Both the position numbers and the translations under genes were made by a program. Source: Welwitschia mirabilis (lineage: Eukaryota > Gnetophyta > Gnetopsida > Welwitschiales). Taken from it: 64,000 nucleotides of DNA. Under the pieces are notes generated by a model that was not told the DNA's origin, searched no databases, and saw only the letters and a list, made by a program, of their open reading frames with translations. Within the stretch, counting starts at the first letter, position 1, and every line of letters begins with the position of its first letter. Below, piece after piece: positions 22,696-34,349 of the stretch. The stretch is taken from NCBI GenBank assembly GCA_051453625.1, contig JBOZIK010000001.1:16166988-16230987 (forward strand), in the 5' to 3' direction.

Positions 22696-24820
22696 TAGCC
22701 CTCCAGTTAGCCTTATTAGTCCCTAATAAAACAAAGTGGTAGACTATGTTTCTTAGCCAAATTATTAGATAATAAAATAGCTAGGGTACTTAAAGAAATC
22801 ATCTCAAAAAGATTTGTAGAAATTACAAAGATACAAACTAAATTTTAAAAAATTAAAAAGACTAAACATTTCTCCTACTATAAGCTTAGCTAGTTCATCA
22901 TCTAAGACATTATCTAGATGATGAAGGGGATAATAGGCTCAAATAAGATTTTTGAAAACTAGAACCTATGATAGAATTATTATTTTTAGAGATAATTAGT
23001 TAGAGTAATAGAATAGCCTCCAACTGAATAAAGTAGTAATAAATGAAAAATTACCTAAGTAAAGTAAAATGAATATTCATCATAACATTAAAAGATAATC
23101 ATAAAAAACTAGATACAAATAAGTGCATCATGCTAGAAAAATAATGGATCTATATAAATATCAGAAGAGAGTTTTTTAGTACAAAAAGTATATAGAAGGG
23201 GAGATACAAAATAACAATAAAATCACTTCAGTCTTCTATGCATGATGAACTATAGCTTGGCAACTGGCTTAAGAGTAAGGGAAGAAAAAGAAGGATGCTC
23301 AGGATCTGTGGGGAAATGGATGTCTAAAGAGGTAGAGATGGATTTAACAGTATTATCACCTTAGATACATACCACCTCAAGATTGTCTACAATTACACTT
23401 TACTGAATGGAAACAACATGCTAGCACATGTTAACCATCTAGTCCTTAGTGTGCTATACTCTCTTTTAATGAATAAGATACTCTACTTAAATGTCTGTTG
23501 TCTCTAATTAAGAATCTATATCCTCTGGTCAAGAACCTATGTCCTCTAATTAAGAGCCTAAATCCTCTGATTAAGTGTGTGGATACCTCTATCTAAGAAA
23601 CCTCTGATGGTTTTAGTAGTCTCAGCCAGGAGAGCCTAAATATGCTTAAGAGTAGCTCCAACCACAAGTCTCTATACTTGAGGTCTCTCTGCCTCTACTA
23701 AAACCTATATACCCATGTCCTGTAAATAGCAAGTAGATGTCTGAATGTGTGATAAATGTCCCTTACCCATGGGATCTAGTATCCCAAATAATCTAAAAAG
23801 TGCTAAGATAAGAAAAGGATAACCAAGTATCTAAAGACGTTATGCCTCTATTATATATCTGAGTCTCCTCCACATGAATGTAGGTACATCCATCTGCTCC
23901 TCCTGTCTAAAAGCTACCAAAATCTATAGATGTGCAACCATGGAATAACTATCATAAAAATATGGACTGATGTTATGAATTAGCCCTCTTTAAAGTGCCC
24001 TATATGCAATGGCAATTAAGTGATATTTACCCCCTATCGATTAGTAGTCAAATTAGCTAGTATATCTAAAATAATATCATAGGCTTAATGCTTCTCTATC
24101 CAACTAGCTAAATGAATGTGCATGCTTCCAAGCCTACAAAGATCTATAATAATTGTAATATGGGATGAGAGAATGGCTATCTAGTGGTCTCATATAAATG
24201 CCATAATCATGTCCTGTAAATGACCATAAGTGTCAGGTCGCCTCTTTATATGCATGGTGTCATAAAACTCCCTCACCTCTAACACATAATTTGATTCATG
24301 CACATCTATAATCCATTGGAGATATAAGTCAATCAATATCTAATCAAAGTTAGGCTCAATACGGCTCATGAAGTCATCAAAATATTACTCAATGTGTATG
24401 CTAATGGTCTGTATACTCAAGAAACAACCATGTCGAGGTGGTGGATGTGTAGGCTCCACACACTCAATCTCTTGCTCTACTAGAGAACCCATCTCCTATT
24501 CTACTACTTCAACCTCAACCTTGGTTTTTCTAGCTCTATGTGTACGAGGCCTACTCAATTAAAAACACAAAAAGTCATCATGCAAAAATAGGAAGATATG
24601 TCAAAAACATTGGATGAATGTGCAATAACGATTCCTGAAATAGATGAAAAACTATGAAAACTAATGAAAATAGGTCTTGTCCACTTTAAAAGTTGCATTG
24701 TATCCTAAATTGCTTGAACATAAGAGGAAAAATCAAAAAAGGTGAAAAATTAAAAAACTATATTTTTAGTGGACTCCACATGAAGTGAAAATTTGAAGTC
24801 CTCGAACGAAAAATCTAATT
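22696..24820 (-). pseudogene. 3' ORF region of the Athila-like element, second copy (X')
   Basis: Collinear with X. Minus-strand fragments include MHIHLASWIEKH, REFYDTMHIKRRPD and LSRPRTHRARKTKVEVEVVE, the last a basic stretch followed by an acidic one. Around 23500-23580 there is a 21-bp period tandem repeat (about four units of the CCTCTAATTAAGAGCCTAA type) that X does not have; a multiple of three suggests it arose while the frame was still under selection. The function is unknown. It follows the integrase region in the element's own orientation. Confidence 0.5.
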
Positions 24821-26269
24821 TGGCAAAGTCGTAGAACATGTTAAATTGATTAATTTTATTTAAAGGATCACTACAATTTGACCTATGGTTTGCAAGAAAA
24901 CAGATGCAAAAATGTAAAGCCTGAAAATACATTATAATAACAAAAATGATCATAACTCAAAAAATACATAGTAAAATTCAAATCCGTAAGTTCCAAAATG
25001 AAGAGAGCGAAAAACTGAAAGATATATGTGAAAATTGTAAATCAAAAGTTGAAAAAAAGGAGAAAAAAATGAAAAAACAAGAGGAGAGAGAAACATATCT
25101 CATTTTTGCAAATCTGATAAAATCTCATGAATCTGGAAAAGAAGTTGAGCGGGGTAAGTCATAAAATGCTAGTGCTATCCAGAGGGATCATTGTTTCTCA
25201 AAAGAATAGGTGAAAATAATGATCAAATAAGTGACAAATGAGGAAAAAGAGTTTAGGCTACAGTTTTATCACACTGTCATTCCGTCGTGTCATCTAGACG
25301 ATAGCCCTAGGACGACTCTCAGAAAAAATCAAACCATCATCTGCCCAGTGTTATCTGGATGACTAGGTGAATGATAGTGAATTAAAAAGATTTCAGAAAA
25401 AAAGTTAGCTAAAAAAATTAGGCTCAGATATAATTATTTTGAGTGATAGTCCTAAATAGAAAAAGACAGAAAACAGAAAATCACACAGAAAACCAAGAAA
25501 AATCAAGAAAACCTAAGGAAAAAGGACAAACACTCACAAAAGGAAAAAAACTATGGCTAAAGAAAATAGACTATTTAGATTGAAAACTATAATAAAAACT
25601 ACATAAATGTGCCTGAATAGAACATGAAAGAATGATAGATTTAGAACTCGATAACCTACAAGGAAATTCATAAAGGCTCGAAAAAGAAAAGATGTTCTAT
25701 AAAAAATTTACAAATGCATTTTGAGAAAAACATTTTTCATGATCGAAGAGCAAAAAAACTACTAAATGATTAAGGTTCTATGAATGATTAAGAAAATGCA
25801 AAAATGACTTTAAAACCTTAAACTTAAAAACCAAATGAAAACACAGTAAAAATGGATATAAGGAACAAGGAGAAGATTGTTTACCTATTCTAAGTACTAA
25901 TCTAGAAAACTCCTAAGGAAAAAATCATAACATTACTTGAGTAAATATGCATGATAAAATGTATTAACTTCATAAATTTTAAAAAAAAAAGGTAGTGGTT
26001 ATGGTGATAGTCAAAACTTCAAGTGTATAGAACAACGAATGTCAAAATTAAAAGTTACTTAAAAATGAACTCACCTGATTTCATCCCATAAACTCATCCC
26101 AATCTCCAAAAGTGAAATGATCAAGTGGAAATACTAAGATTTTATAAAACAAGCAATGCCTTTGATGATACTAGAAGAACCACTGATTCCTAACCTCAAA
26201 GTTTTATTTCTTTTTTCATGATGAGGGGAGTGCAACCACTATCAGAGAAGTAAGATTCTATGAATCCAT
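24821..26269. other. Element interior between the 3' ORF region and the tandem repeat
   Basis: A-rich sequence. The 72-codon plus-strand frame at 24946-25164 is lysine- and glutamate-rich because of base composition, lies antisense to the element, and is not a credible gene. Around 25270-25370 occur TCATCTAGACGATAG and TTATCTGGATGACTAGG, part of a palindromic word family shared with the LTRs and leader. Confidence 0.4.
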
Positions 26270-26422
26270 GGCTAACTAACCCCCCAAGGAAGTTCCCATA
26301 ACTACCAATACTGCTAAATATTACTTTCAAAAATATTTACCCCAGTATAGTAGAACATCATAGTAACCATGTATTTTTCTTTGAAGTACAAAATACAATA
26401 GCTCATAGTTATTATTTCTCTC

Positions 26423-26460
<38 letters not shown>

Positions 26461-26640
26461 NNNNNNNNNNATGGCCAACTAACCTCCCAGTGGAGTTCCC
26501 ACAGCTATTAATACTGCCAAAGGTTTCTTTTGGAAATATTTACCCTGGTGTGTTAGAACATCATGGTGACCATGTATATTTTTTTTAAAGCACAAAATAG
26601 AATAACTCATGATTATTTTTTTTTGTTGAAAAATTCCCAC
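26270..26640. repeat. Diverged tandem duplication of about 170-190 bp around a CT microsatellite
   Basis: The sequence from ATGGCTAACTAACCCCC (about 26266) recurs from ATGGCCAACTAACCTCCC (26471), including TTAGAACATCATGGTGACC in the second copy and TAGAACATCATAGTAACC in the first. A CT run and a 10-N gap separate them. Confidence 0.65.
26416..26460 (+). repeat. (CT)n microsatellite ending in an N gap
   Basis: About 22 CT units with one CG interruption, running directly into 10 N at 26461-26470. The true length is unknown. Confidence 0.9.
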
Positions 26641-26969
26641 ATGATCATATACTCAAAAAATATAACAGTAAATAAGTAAGATAAAAGATAGAAAAGAACA
26701 CTCTCAAATAATCCAAGACTTTAATAGCATTGAAAAAAATACAAGAAGCAAAGGCATCTCCTTTTAAATGAATTCCATAGACATGGAAATGTCTCAAGAT
26801 TGGGTGAATATAATATTATCACCTATAAATGCCCAAGTATAAAACTAATCATGAAACTTCATAAAGTAATACATAAGTCAAGGTGAAAGATGATCAGGTA
26901 ATATCATAATATTTAACTAAAGTTGAAAGCTAAGGAAAAACTTAGACAATGATAGAGAGGAAGTCCTTC

Positions 26970-28320
26970 TCACTGAGAAGAACCTCCAAAATAAGTGCTT
27001 CTACTATGTTCATGGTTGTATCTAAATATCCCTCATATAATTTTAACCATTGCCTATTAACCTTCTAAATCTCTTTAGTTTCTAAATCTAAAATTTTAAC
27101 TATGCCATTAAGATTTACTTTTTATACAAGGTAAGAACCTAACCATTTAGAGGTTAACCTGTTATTCAAAAAATGAAATCTAGTATTATATAACAAGATA
27201 AGTTGACTAGGTTCAAACTTTTTATGAAAAATCTTTTTATCATGTTTGAAGTTTGCTTGGGGTTCATGGATAAATTAATGATGTATGGCACTAGTTGTTT
27301 TTCATCAAGATGATCTAACTGGGATAGTTTATATTTAATATTTTCATCAAAATTCATAAGATTAAGTTGATAAGATATATGATAAGAATTATAACACACA
27401 TTAAGTAATAAGATATAAACTTTACCATATACAAGTTCATAAGATAAAAAACCAAGAGAAGTATGCCAAGTAGTATGACAAGATTAAAGTACATCATTAA
27501 GCTTAGAAACCCAAGAATTGTTATTAATAAAGACAAGTTTTTGGAGCATTTTGTTTATTTATCTATTAGAATTTTCAACTTGTCCATTACTTTGAGGATA
27601 GTAAGCGTAAGCTACTCTATGTTCTATACCAATGGATAGAAGAAGTTTTTAAAAATGCATTAATAAAATGAGTACATAATCACTAATGATAATTCTAGGG
27701 AAAAAAATCTCTAAAAGATATGAGTTCTAAGAAAATGACAAATAGTTCAGGCATCATTCAAAGAAGTAGGTATGGCTTCAAACCATTTAGTCATATAATT
27801 TATAGCCATTAAAAGGTAATTTTTATTAAAAGAAAGCAGATGAATAGGGTCTCTGAAATTAATACCTAAAAATCTAAAGGCTCACACTTAAGAATATGTC
27901 TAAGGAGCATTTTCTATTAATGAACAAGGCTACCATAACACTGACAAGAACCATATCTTGTAAGAAAATCAAACGAATCATGAAAATAGAATGACATTAA
28001 AAACTAGAATGGAGGATTTTCACCATAATTTTATGTCTACTAAAATGTCTTACACAAATATTACCATGATAAAGATTAATGATCTCAAGTATTTTCCAAT
28101 GTGGCATATATTTTCTCATAATTTGGTCTTTGCACCTATGGTACAAATTTGGCTTAATTCACTCATAGTCACCTATCCTATGAAGAAAATATTTGTGTTG
28201 ATTATAAGTCTAATATTGTGGTGTTTTCATGGTTACAAGATAGTTTACAATGTTGGCATATAATGGAGAAGGATAAGAAGAAGAGATAGTGAAAAGTTAC
28301 TTCTTAGAACAGGAATCATC
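26970..28320 (-). pseudogene. Athila-like integrase, decayed
   Basis: The minus strand from about 27640 to 27560 reads IGIEHRVAYAYYPQSNGQVE, then NSNR, a stop and INKML. This is the conserved stretch after the second catalytic residue (family HR-x-A-x-x-YHPQT-x-GQ-E-x-SNR), with Tyr for His. Downstream it reads SLGFLSYELVYGK, the GMSPY-x-LVYGK segment, and then CYNSYHISYQLNLMNFDEN. Upstream, between 28290 and 27700, lie the zinc-finger and catalytic core in several frames, including PLYANIVNYLV at about 28260. Integrase would have inserted the DNA copy. The gene is dead because of stops. Confidence 0.75.
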
Positions 28321-29640
28321 AATGATAGCATCATCTAAAGGAGAAGGACATCAGGACAAATGATCAACAACATAATTATGCTTCCTTGCTTTATTTATAA
28401 TGGTTAAACTAAACTCTTACATTAGAAGGATTCATTTAATAAAACAGGCACTAGAATATTTTTTAGTCATAAGGTAATAAATGATAGCATGGTCGATGTA
28501 GACATTCATGTGAAAGCCTAAAAGATAATATCTAAGAGAATAAAGGAAAAAGATAATTGCTAGCATTTCTTTCTCTATAGTGGTATAGCTTATTTAAGAT
28601 CTAGATAAAGATTTGCTATGGTAAAATATAACTTTAAAATTGTTTTCATATTTTTGACAAAGAACTCCATCCATGACAAAGTTATTTGCATAATCTTAAA
28701 ATCAAGTTTTCAATAGGGTCTTGTCACTATAGGAGCATAAGATAATTTACATTTAAGCCTATCAAAATCAAGTTGATAAGATTCATTCCATTCGAATTTG
28801 GCATCTTTTTTCTAGTAACAAATAAAGTAGTTTACAAATAGAAGCATAATCATGAATGAACAAATGGTAAAAAACATAATAACTAAGAAAATATTGAATC
28901 TATTTAACATTTGTAGGGGGCCTAAGATTTTGAATAATACCAACTTTAGAAGCATCCATCCTAATCCCCTTTTGAGAGATATGATGACCTAAAACAATGC
29001 CACTCTCTACAAGAAAACGATTCTTTTCCCAACTCAAGTGGAGGCCACTAGAAATGCAATACTCTAAGAATTTTTCTAAATGATATAACATTTGTTTAAA
29101 AGTTTTAGTAAAAATAGAGAAGTCTTCCATGAAAATTTGAATGGAATCCTCAAGCATATCAGAAAATGTACCCATCATAGTATACTAAAAAAGTACCAAG
29201 AGCATTACAAAGTCTGAAAGGCATGCTTCTAAAATCAAAAGTATAGAAAGGAGAAGTGAAAGTAGTTTTGGATTGGCCTTTAATAGTAATGAAAACTAAT
29301 TATAACTACTATAATTATCAAGAAAACAATAAAAAGAATAACCCTAAATTCTATAAAGAATCTAACCAAGAAAGGGCATAGGACAGTGATATTTTTTGGT
29401 TATTGCATTTAGTTTTTGAAAGTCTATGCACATACACCATTTTCCATCCTTTTTAGAAATGACAATCAAGGGGCTAATCCACTCACTATTAGCAATGCAG
29501 TAAAGAATTTTAACATTCATAAGTTTTATTATTTCATCTTTTACAATTTGTTTAAGGGCTAGATTGAGTCTGCATTGGGGTTGCCTCATAGGTTTAGCAT
29601 TTTATTTGAGGTGAATTTTATATTATATAATAGAAGTAGG
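28321..29640 (-). pseudogene. Athila-like reverse transcriptase and RNase H, decayed
   Basis: At 29589-29362 the minus strand is open and reads WISPLIVISKKDGKWCMCID and NAITKKYHCPMPF, the fingers and palm start of Gypsy RT. At 29178-28900 it reads IFMEDFSIF, KFLEYCISSGLHLSWEK and ESGIVLGHHISQKGIRMD. The catalytic FMDD-type motif is FMED, so the first Asp of the pair is Glu. RNase H follows with ANNFVMDGVLCQKYENN, YHSKSLSRS, TTIEKEMLA and VYIDHAIIYYLMTKKY (about 28700-28440). The segment between the two RT pieces (29179-29361), which should hold the palm, is frame-broken. Relative to a normal RT-RNase H of about 600 residues all parts seem to be present. Confidence 0.85.
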
Positions 29641-30387
29641 TATGGATTTCAAATTTTTATGGAACTAAGAAAACACATTTACCTTAGATTATAGAAGAGA
29701 TATGAGACTTAATTCTTATAAAGGAATAAGGTTTTTATTGATAATCAATTATTTTTTTAGGTTACTATTTAGAAAAATGTATTTTAGTCCACTGTACAAA
29801 GGTTTCATGTTCAAGTTTAAACTCAAAATTTTGGTTTTTGAAAAATTATTAGAAATAAATTGTGATCTCATATTGTCGTCTGAATATTAGTAGTGGATAA
29901 CTTCATTTAAAATAAGAAATCTCAAGTCTTCTAAATTCTCGGATTTCTGCACAGTTAATAGACTCAGACTCACTACTCTCTAGATTAGAAAACTTAGTTG
30001 TTAAATCGTTAAACTCAAGTTGACCATTAAAAACATAGAGATAGTCTACTTCTATTTTATTAGAAAACAAGGTTGATTCATAAAGCATGGAACATCTTTT
30101 CTCAAGTGGATAATGCTATAAAAATAGAGTTGGCCTAATTTTTTTCTCTAAACTCAAATTATTGCCTAAATCTTTTTTAGCCATATTAAACACTCTTATT
30201 GAAAATTCTTTATTCCCAAAATTGCACTTCATCAATTTGGTTCTTGTATCTATGATATAGTGGGCTATTACATAGAAAGCTCTATATAGAAGTAAAGGAT
30301 ATCCACTATGGTACTCCACTTTTAAAACAACTACATAAATGGGATAGCAGACTTCTTCTATTTGAATGATTAGATCCTTGATCATAT
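29641..30387 (-). pseudogene. Protease-to-RT linker region of the Athila-like element
   Basis: Minus-strand frames at 30385-30116 and 30088-29903 (89 and 61 codons) sit between protease and RT and are probably parts of the pol polyprotein. The first reads MIKDLIIQIEEVCYPIYVVV, in line with the strand that follows the protease motif in Athila elements. I recognise no separate domain. Confidence 0.5.
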
Positions 30388-30606
30388 CTAATAGTTTTTA
30401 ATAGAAGTATCAGATAACTCCAAGATAATGTGTATAGGTTCTATTCTTTTTTCTAAACTAAGATGTTGAAAAATGTGCAAGGGCATAATGTTGACACTAG
30501 CTCCAATATCTGTCAAGGCTTTCTTTATTCTGTAGTTTTTCTCTAAAGTAACACTCATGGTTGCGATCCCTAGATCTTTAAAATTTGAATATTTTTGGCA
30601 CACCAA
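30388..30606 (-). pseudogene. Retroviral-type aspartic protease of the Athila-like element
   Basis: A 72-codon open stretch reads ALTDIGASVNIMPLHIFQHL. It contains the active-site pattern hydrophobic-x-D-x-GA-S, here D-I-G-A at 30494-30513, where Athila-type proteases have D-L-G-A-S-x-N. The residues after it (SLEKRIEPIHIILELSDTS) match the flap-side strand of the family. The protease would process the Gag-Pol polyprotein. It directly precedes RT on the same strand, as expected. The frame is open only locally. Confidence 0.75.
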
Positions 30607-31399
30607 ATTACTAAGGATTAAGTGAGGAAGACTTTATTAATTATGGTTTATTTTTGTTTTCTTCTTATTAAGTCTTTGCATAGCTTCGAATATCTTAGGT
30701 TTTTTTGCAAAAGTTTCCAAAATGCCAAGTTAATGCTTTTAAATAATCATCAAAGATAGGATTTGTGTTAAGCCTATTAAGCCATTGGACAGAAAGTTTT
30801 TATATGAAGGATCTTTGTTTTTTTTTACTTAATGAAGAAGGGAAGGAATGGTTTTCTAAGATTTCTATGTCCTCTTCTTCATCATTCTTGTCATTTTTTA
30901 ATGTTGAAGCTTCATGGATAGGAGGAGTTATATTATTTCCACTTCTTGTTACAATATTAAAATAGTTTCTTTCTTCGTTAAAGTTTCGTAAATGTTTAGT
31001 AGTAAGAGACCCTTGTGGTCTTTGGTTGATAAGCATAGTTTGTTTAAAAATTCTCATAAGGTTTTCTATGTTGGTGTTTATCTTTTCTTAGCTTGTGTAT
31101 TTCTCAACTCTTCAATCAAATTCCTAAGAGGATAACTATGATTTTAGGAGTTGGATGGGCTTGCCAAGTTATTTGAGTTATTAAATTAAAATTTTAAGTT
31201 CTCAAATATATTTCTAAAAGGTTGGAAGTTAGAATAGTATATGTTTCAAAATTATTATAGTTTGGTTTTTAACTTATTCTATGTTAAAAGTTATTTTGAT
31301 TTTAGACTTATATTTGGTTGTGGTTTTAGTTGTAGTTCGAAGGTCTTTGGTTAAAGGCATAAATTTCCTTTTAGATTTTTTTTTTTTTTTTTGTAAGCA
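30607..31399 (-). other. Gag C-terminal to protease interval
   Basis: The 85-codon minus-strand frame at 31057-30800 is rich in charged and Asn residues (NNITPPIHEASTLKNDKNDE) and fits the low-complexity end of gag. No motif was recognised. Confidence 0.45.
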
Positions 31400-32640
31400 G
31401 AAAGCAAAGGATAATCTTTTATAACATGGTAGTTGTATTCCCATAAATCACAGGTCAAAAATAAAACACCACTCTTTTGGGTTGCTAATTTAGCATCAAG
31501 GATCATTTGGGTGTTTTTCTCTAAGATAGAGCTGAAATCATTAATGATACTAGTTGGTTTATTTTGGTTTTTATCTCATTCCTCTTATGTTTTACCTCTT
31601 TTAAATCTTTAATGATTTGGACTACAGTTTGGTTTTATGTAGGTGAGTTTTTATGCCATGTTTAACTCACTTCTACTAAATCTTCCAACACTTTCCAAGT
31701 ATCATCTAGGATTTGGTTCAATAAGTTACCTCCATAAAAAAAATCTATAAGTTGATTTGTATAACTATTTAATCCACTATAAAAATAGTCAACTAGTTCT
31801 ACTTGTGAAAAGGCATCTATAGGGTTTGAATGTAAAGCAACAAAGAATCTCTCATAGGAAAAGGCATAATCTTGATTAGGCATCTGTTGGAAGTTGGTGA
31901 CTTCTTTATTATACTTCTATATGATGGTTTCACTCATAAATCTCTTAATGAAGGATTCTTGAACTTGACTCTAAGATTTTAGGCTTTTGTAGGGAATCAT
32001 TCTAAGCCAGAGTTTTACTTTATCTCTCAAAGTGATGGGAAAGATGATCATGTAGCTTCTATTACTTATATGTTTTTTACCGTTTTTGAAAGTAAGAACA
32101 AGTTGTTCTATATTGTTAATGTGTTATAAAGGATCTCCATTAGATTTTCCACTAAAAAATAGAATACGAATTTAAGTTACAGAGTTCTACATCATCACTA
32201 AGAGGTAAGTCAAAGGAAGTTTGGATTTCACATTTCCCATTCACTATAAGATCTCTAAGAGTGATATGTGTATTGGTATAATAAGAAGTGGTAGTAGGAA
32301 TTCCAATGATAAAAGATGGATTAGTGAGATAGGATGACCATGTAGCTTCTATTACTTATATGTTTTTTACCATTTTTGAAAGTAAGAACAAGTTGTTCTA
32401 TATTGTTAATGTGTTATAAAGGATCTCCATTAGATTTTCCACTAAAAGATAGAATATGAATTTAAGTTATAGAGTTCTACATCATCACTAAGAGGTAATT
32501 CAAAGGAAGTTTGGATTTCGCATTTCCCATTCACTATAAGATCTCTAAGAGTGATATGTGTATTGGTATGAGAAGGAGTGGTAGTAGGAATTCCAATGAT
32601 AAAAGATGAATTAGTGAGATAGGTTGTTTAAGCTTTTGGA
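31400..32640 (-). pseudogene. Athila-like gag with mutated zinc knuckle
   Basis: Minus-strand fragments read FPITLRDKVKLWLRMIPYKS, SWSQVQESFIKRFMSE, then NQDYAFSYERFFVALHS and VELVDYFYSGLNSYTNQLID with GGNLLNQ. This is the retrotransposon gag (capsid) fold of Athila and related Gypsy elements: FPFSLRDKA-x-x-WL, then ES-x-E-x-WERF, then FY-GL and a GG motif. A CCHC knuckle lies at about 31408-31452 but reads C-DL-W-EYNY-H-VIKD-Y, so two of three Cys are replaced (Trp and Tyr). Near the N terminus a 290-bp tandem duplication repeats part of the coding region. The gene is inactive. Confidence 0.75.
32043..32622. repeat. 290-bp direct tandem duplication inside gag
   Basis: TGTAGCTTCTATTACTTATA at 32051 recurs at 32341, and the following roughly 280 bases match with only scattered differences. 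The period of 290 is not a multiple of three, so it shifts the frame and must post-date loss of gag function. Confidence 0.9.
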
Positions 32641-33316
32641 TTGAGTTGGACATGGTAGTAAAATTAGATTCTACATAAATAAAAGTGAAAATTATAGGAA
32701 TTTTAAAATCTTGCGTATCTTCACTATTTTTACCTATTTTAATTTCTAAATTTATCAAATATTCTCTAATATTTTTAGTAATTAACAGCCATTCTCTCTA
32801 TTATTTTTCTTTTTAACCAAATTTAACCATTTAAGCTCAGTCTTAGATGTGCACAATGCCATCCTTGCTATCTTCTAGATGATATCCTAAATACCACAAA
32901 CATAAAAACCACAAAAAAGGAAAAAGTAGAAAACAGAAATAAAATATTAACTTTGATTAAAAAAACTCAGAAAATAGATTGTCATCCGCCTAAGTTGTCT
33001 AGACAAGTAATCAGATGATGGGAGAAAAACTTAAAAATTTTAACAGAAGACTAAAACAGAAAACATATGGCACAAAGATCGTTGTTATCATGAATCATCT
33101 AGAGATGAAGTGAATGACTGACCTTTATTGTAAAATAGAAAAAAAGACTTTGATTTGAAAAATTAAAAAGTAAATCTGCAAAATGGAAAACCTACGCTAT
33201 TGGAGATACTATTATACCACTACTGTAGTGAGCATCTAAATCAAAATACTTACCGTAGTAATGAAAACTTTTGACTCCAAGTAGCCTTTCCTAATAACAA
33301 TTCCAAGATGTTGCAG
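32641..33316 (-). other. 5' leader of the Athila-like element
   Basis: Lies between gag and LTR-B. It has no ORF of note. It contains several words of the CATCTAGATGAT type (for example at about 32870, 32985-33025 and 33085-33120) also found in the LTRs. The last 20 bases next to the LTR read, on the minus strand, CTGCAACATCTTGGAATTG. Confidence 0.5.
33298..33316 (-). other. Possible primer binding site of the Athila-like element
   Basis: CTGCAACATCTTGGAATTG immediately follows the LTR end. Athila elements use an Asp-tRNA type site (TGGCGCCGTTGCCGGGGA); resemblance is weak and needs several substitutions. The call rests mainly on position. Confidence 0.35.
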
Positions 33317-34349
33317 TGTGTATTTATGCAACATTTATGTCTTGAGTAGAATATTGTTAATCACAAATAACAATGCATAAACATAACACACTAATATAGA
33401 TGCGAATTGATCTGAATGTCGTAATTCATCAAAGGCCAAAGTAGGAAATAAGAGAATTGCTTTTAAAAGAGAAACACTAGTAATCTAATCTACATAAATA
33501 ACTTGCAATGCATAAAAATGAAATGAAATACACTTTTACAAAGCTTAATCTAGAAAAAGAAAACAATAATGTACTTAACCTAACTAACCAAGAACAACCA
33601 TGACAAAGGTTGTCCTCATAATCTATATCACAAAAGAAACTATCACTGGATCTCAAGCAACATAAGCTATAAGGAAGAAAAACATTCACACATTGAAGTA
33701 TTAAAAGAAAATGTTTTATATTAATATTGAAACTATATTTATATTACAAAGTAGCCACACCTTAATGGAGGAAATGCTACCCAATACCAAGTAAACTTAT
33801 CTCTAAAACAACAAGGTGGATCTTTGGCCCTTCAATCTCCTGTCATAAGAATTTCAAGTAAAAATGAAGACAAACAGGAGTTAAGGAGAAGATCTTTATT
33901 TATTGACTAAANNNNNNNNNNNNNNNNNNNNNNNNNNNNNNNNNNNGAATGTTTAGTATAGATATTATAACAATGTCATCTAGCTGATCGCCCAGATATA
34001 GAGGAGATGATGCCACCTCATAATCCATCCACATTAGCTACTAGTCATATCTCAGTCAACATTCAGTTGGACCATCATCTGTCTTGCCATCTAGATGATG
34101 TAGTGGATGATGGTCTTTAATAATTCTTCAGTCACTACATTAGCCTTGATGTTTGCAAGAACTTATCATTAGAAATACAAAGTATTTATATTTGTTCAGA
34201 ATGCTTGTGACTTATCATGAAGATTGCAAAATTTCCATCCTTTTTACCCTAGCTCTTCATTATCATGGAAACCAAGTATTTACTTGTCTGTTTACCTACA
34301 AATAAACTTAGAATACCCTATTAAGTATGCATAAGTTAGTAGCACAACA
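33317..34349 (-). repeat. LTR-B, 5' LTR of the Athila-like element
   Basis: TGTGTATTTATGCAAC to GTAGCACAACA, aligning with LTR-A over its whole length. A 35-N gap at 33912-33946 hides a small part. It holds the TATA-like AATAAATAAAGATC on the minus strand near 33890 and CATCTAGATGATG at about 34090. Gag lies downstream on the minus strand. Confidence 0.85.

Larger units (their letters stand above)
18757..34349 (-). mobile_element. Athila-like Ty3/Gypsy retrotransposon with an extra internal LTR
   Basis: On the minus strand the order is LTR-B (33317-34349), leader, gag, protease, reverse transcriptase, RNase H, integrase, a 3' ORF region, LTR-C (22058-22695), a second 3' ORF region, and LTR-A (18757-19905). 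All domains are broken by stops. LTR-A and LTR-B look more alike than either is to LTR-C, so A and B are probably the original pair. The flanks (GGCGG on the left, AGGAA on the right) do not form a clear 5-bp duplication. The element lies inside the CACTA-type insertion and so is younger than it. Confidence 0.8.

Noticed and set aside
24946-25164. Lys/Glu-rich 72-residue plus-strand ORF
   Set aside because: Antisense to the Gypsy element in A-rich sequence; no domain.
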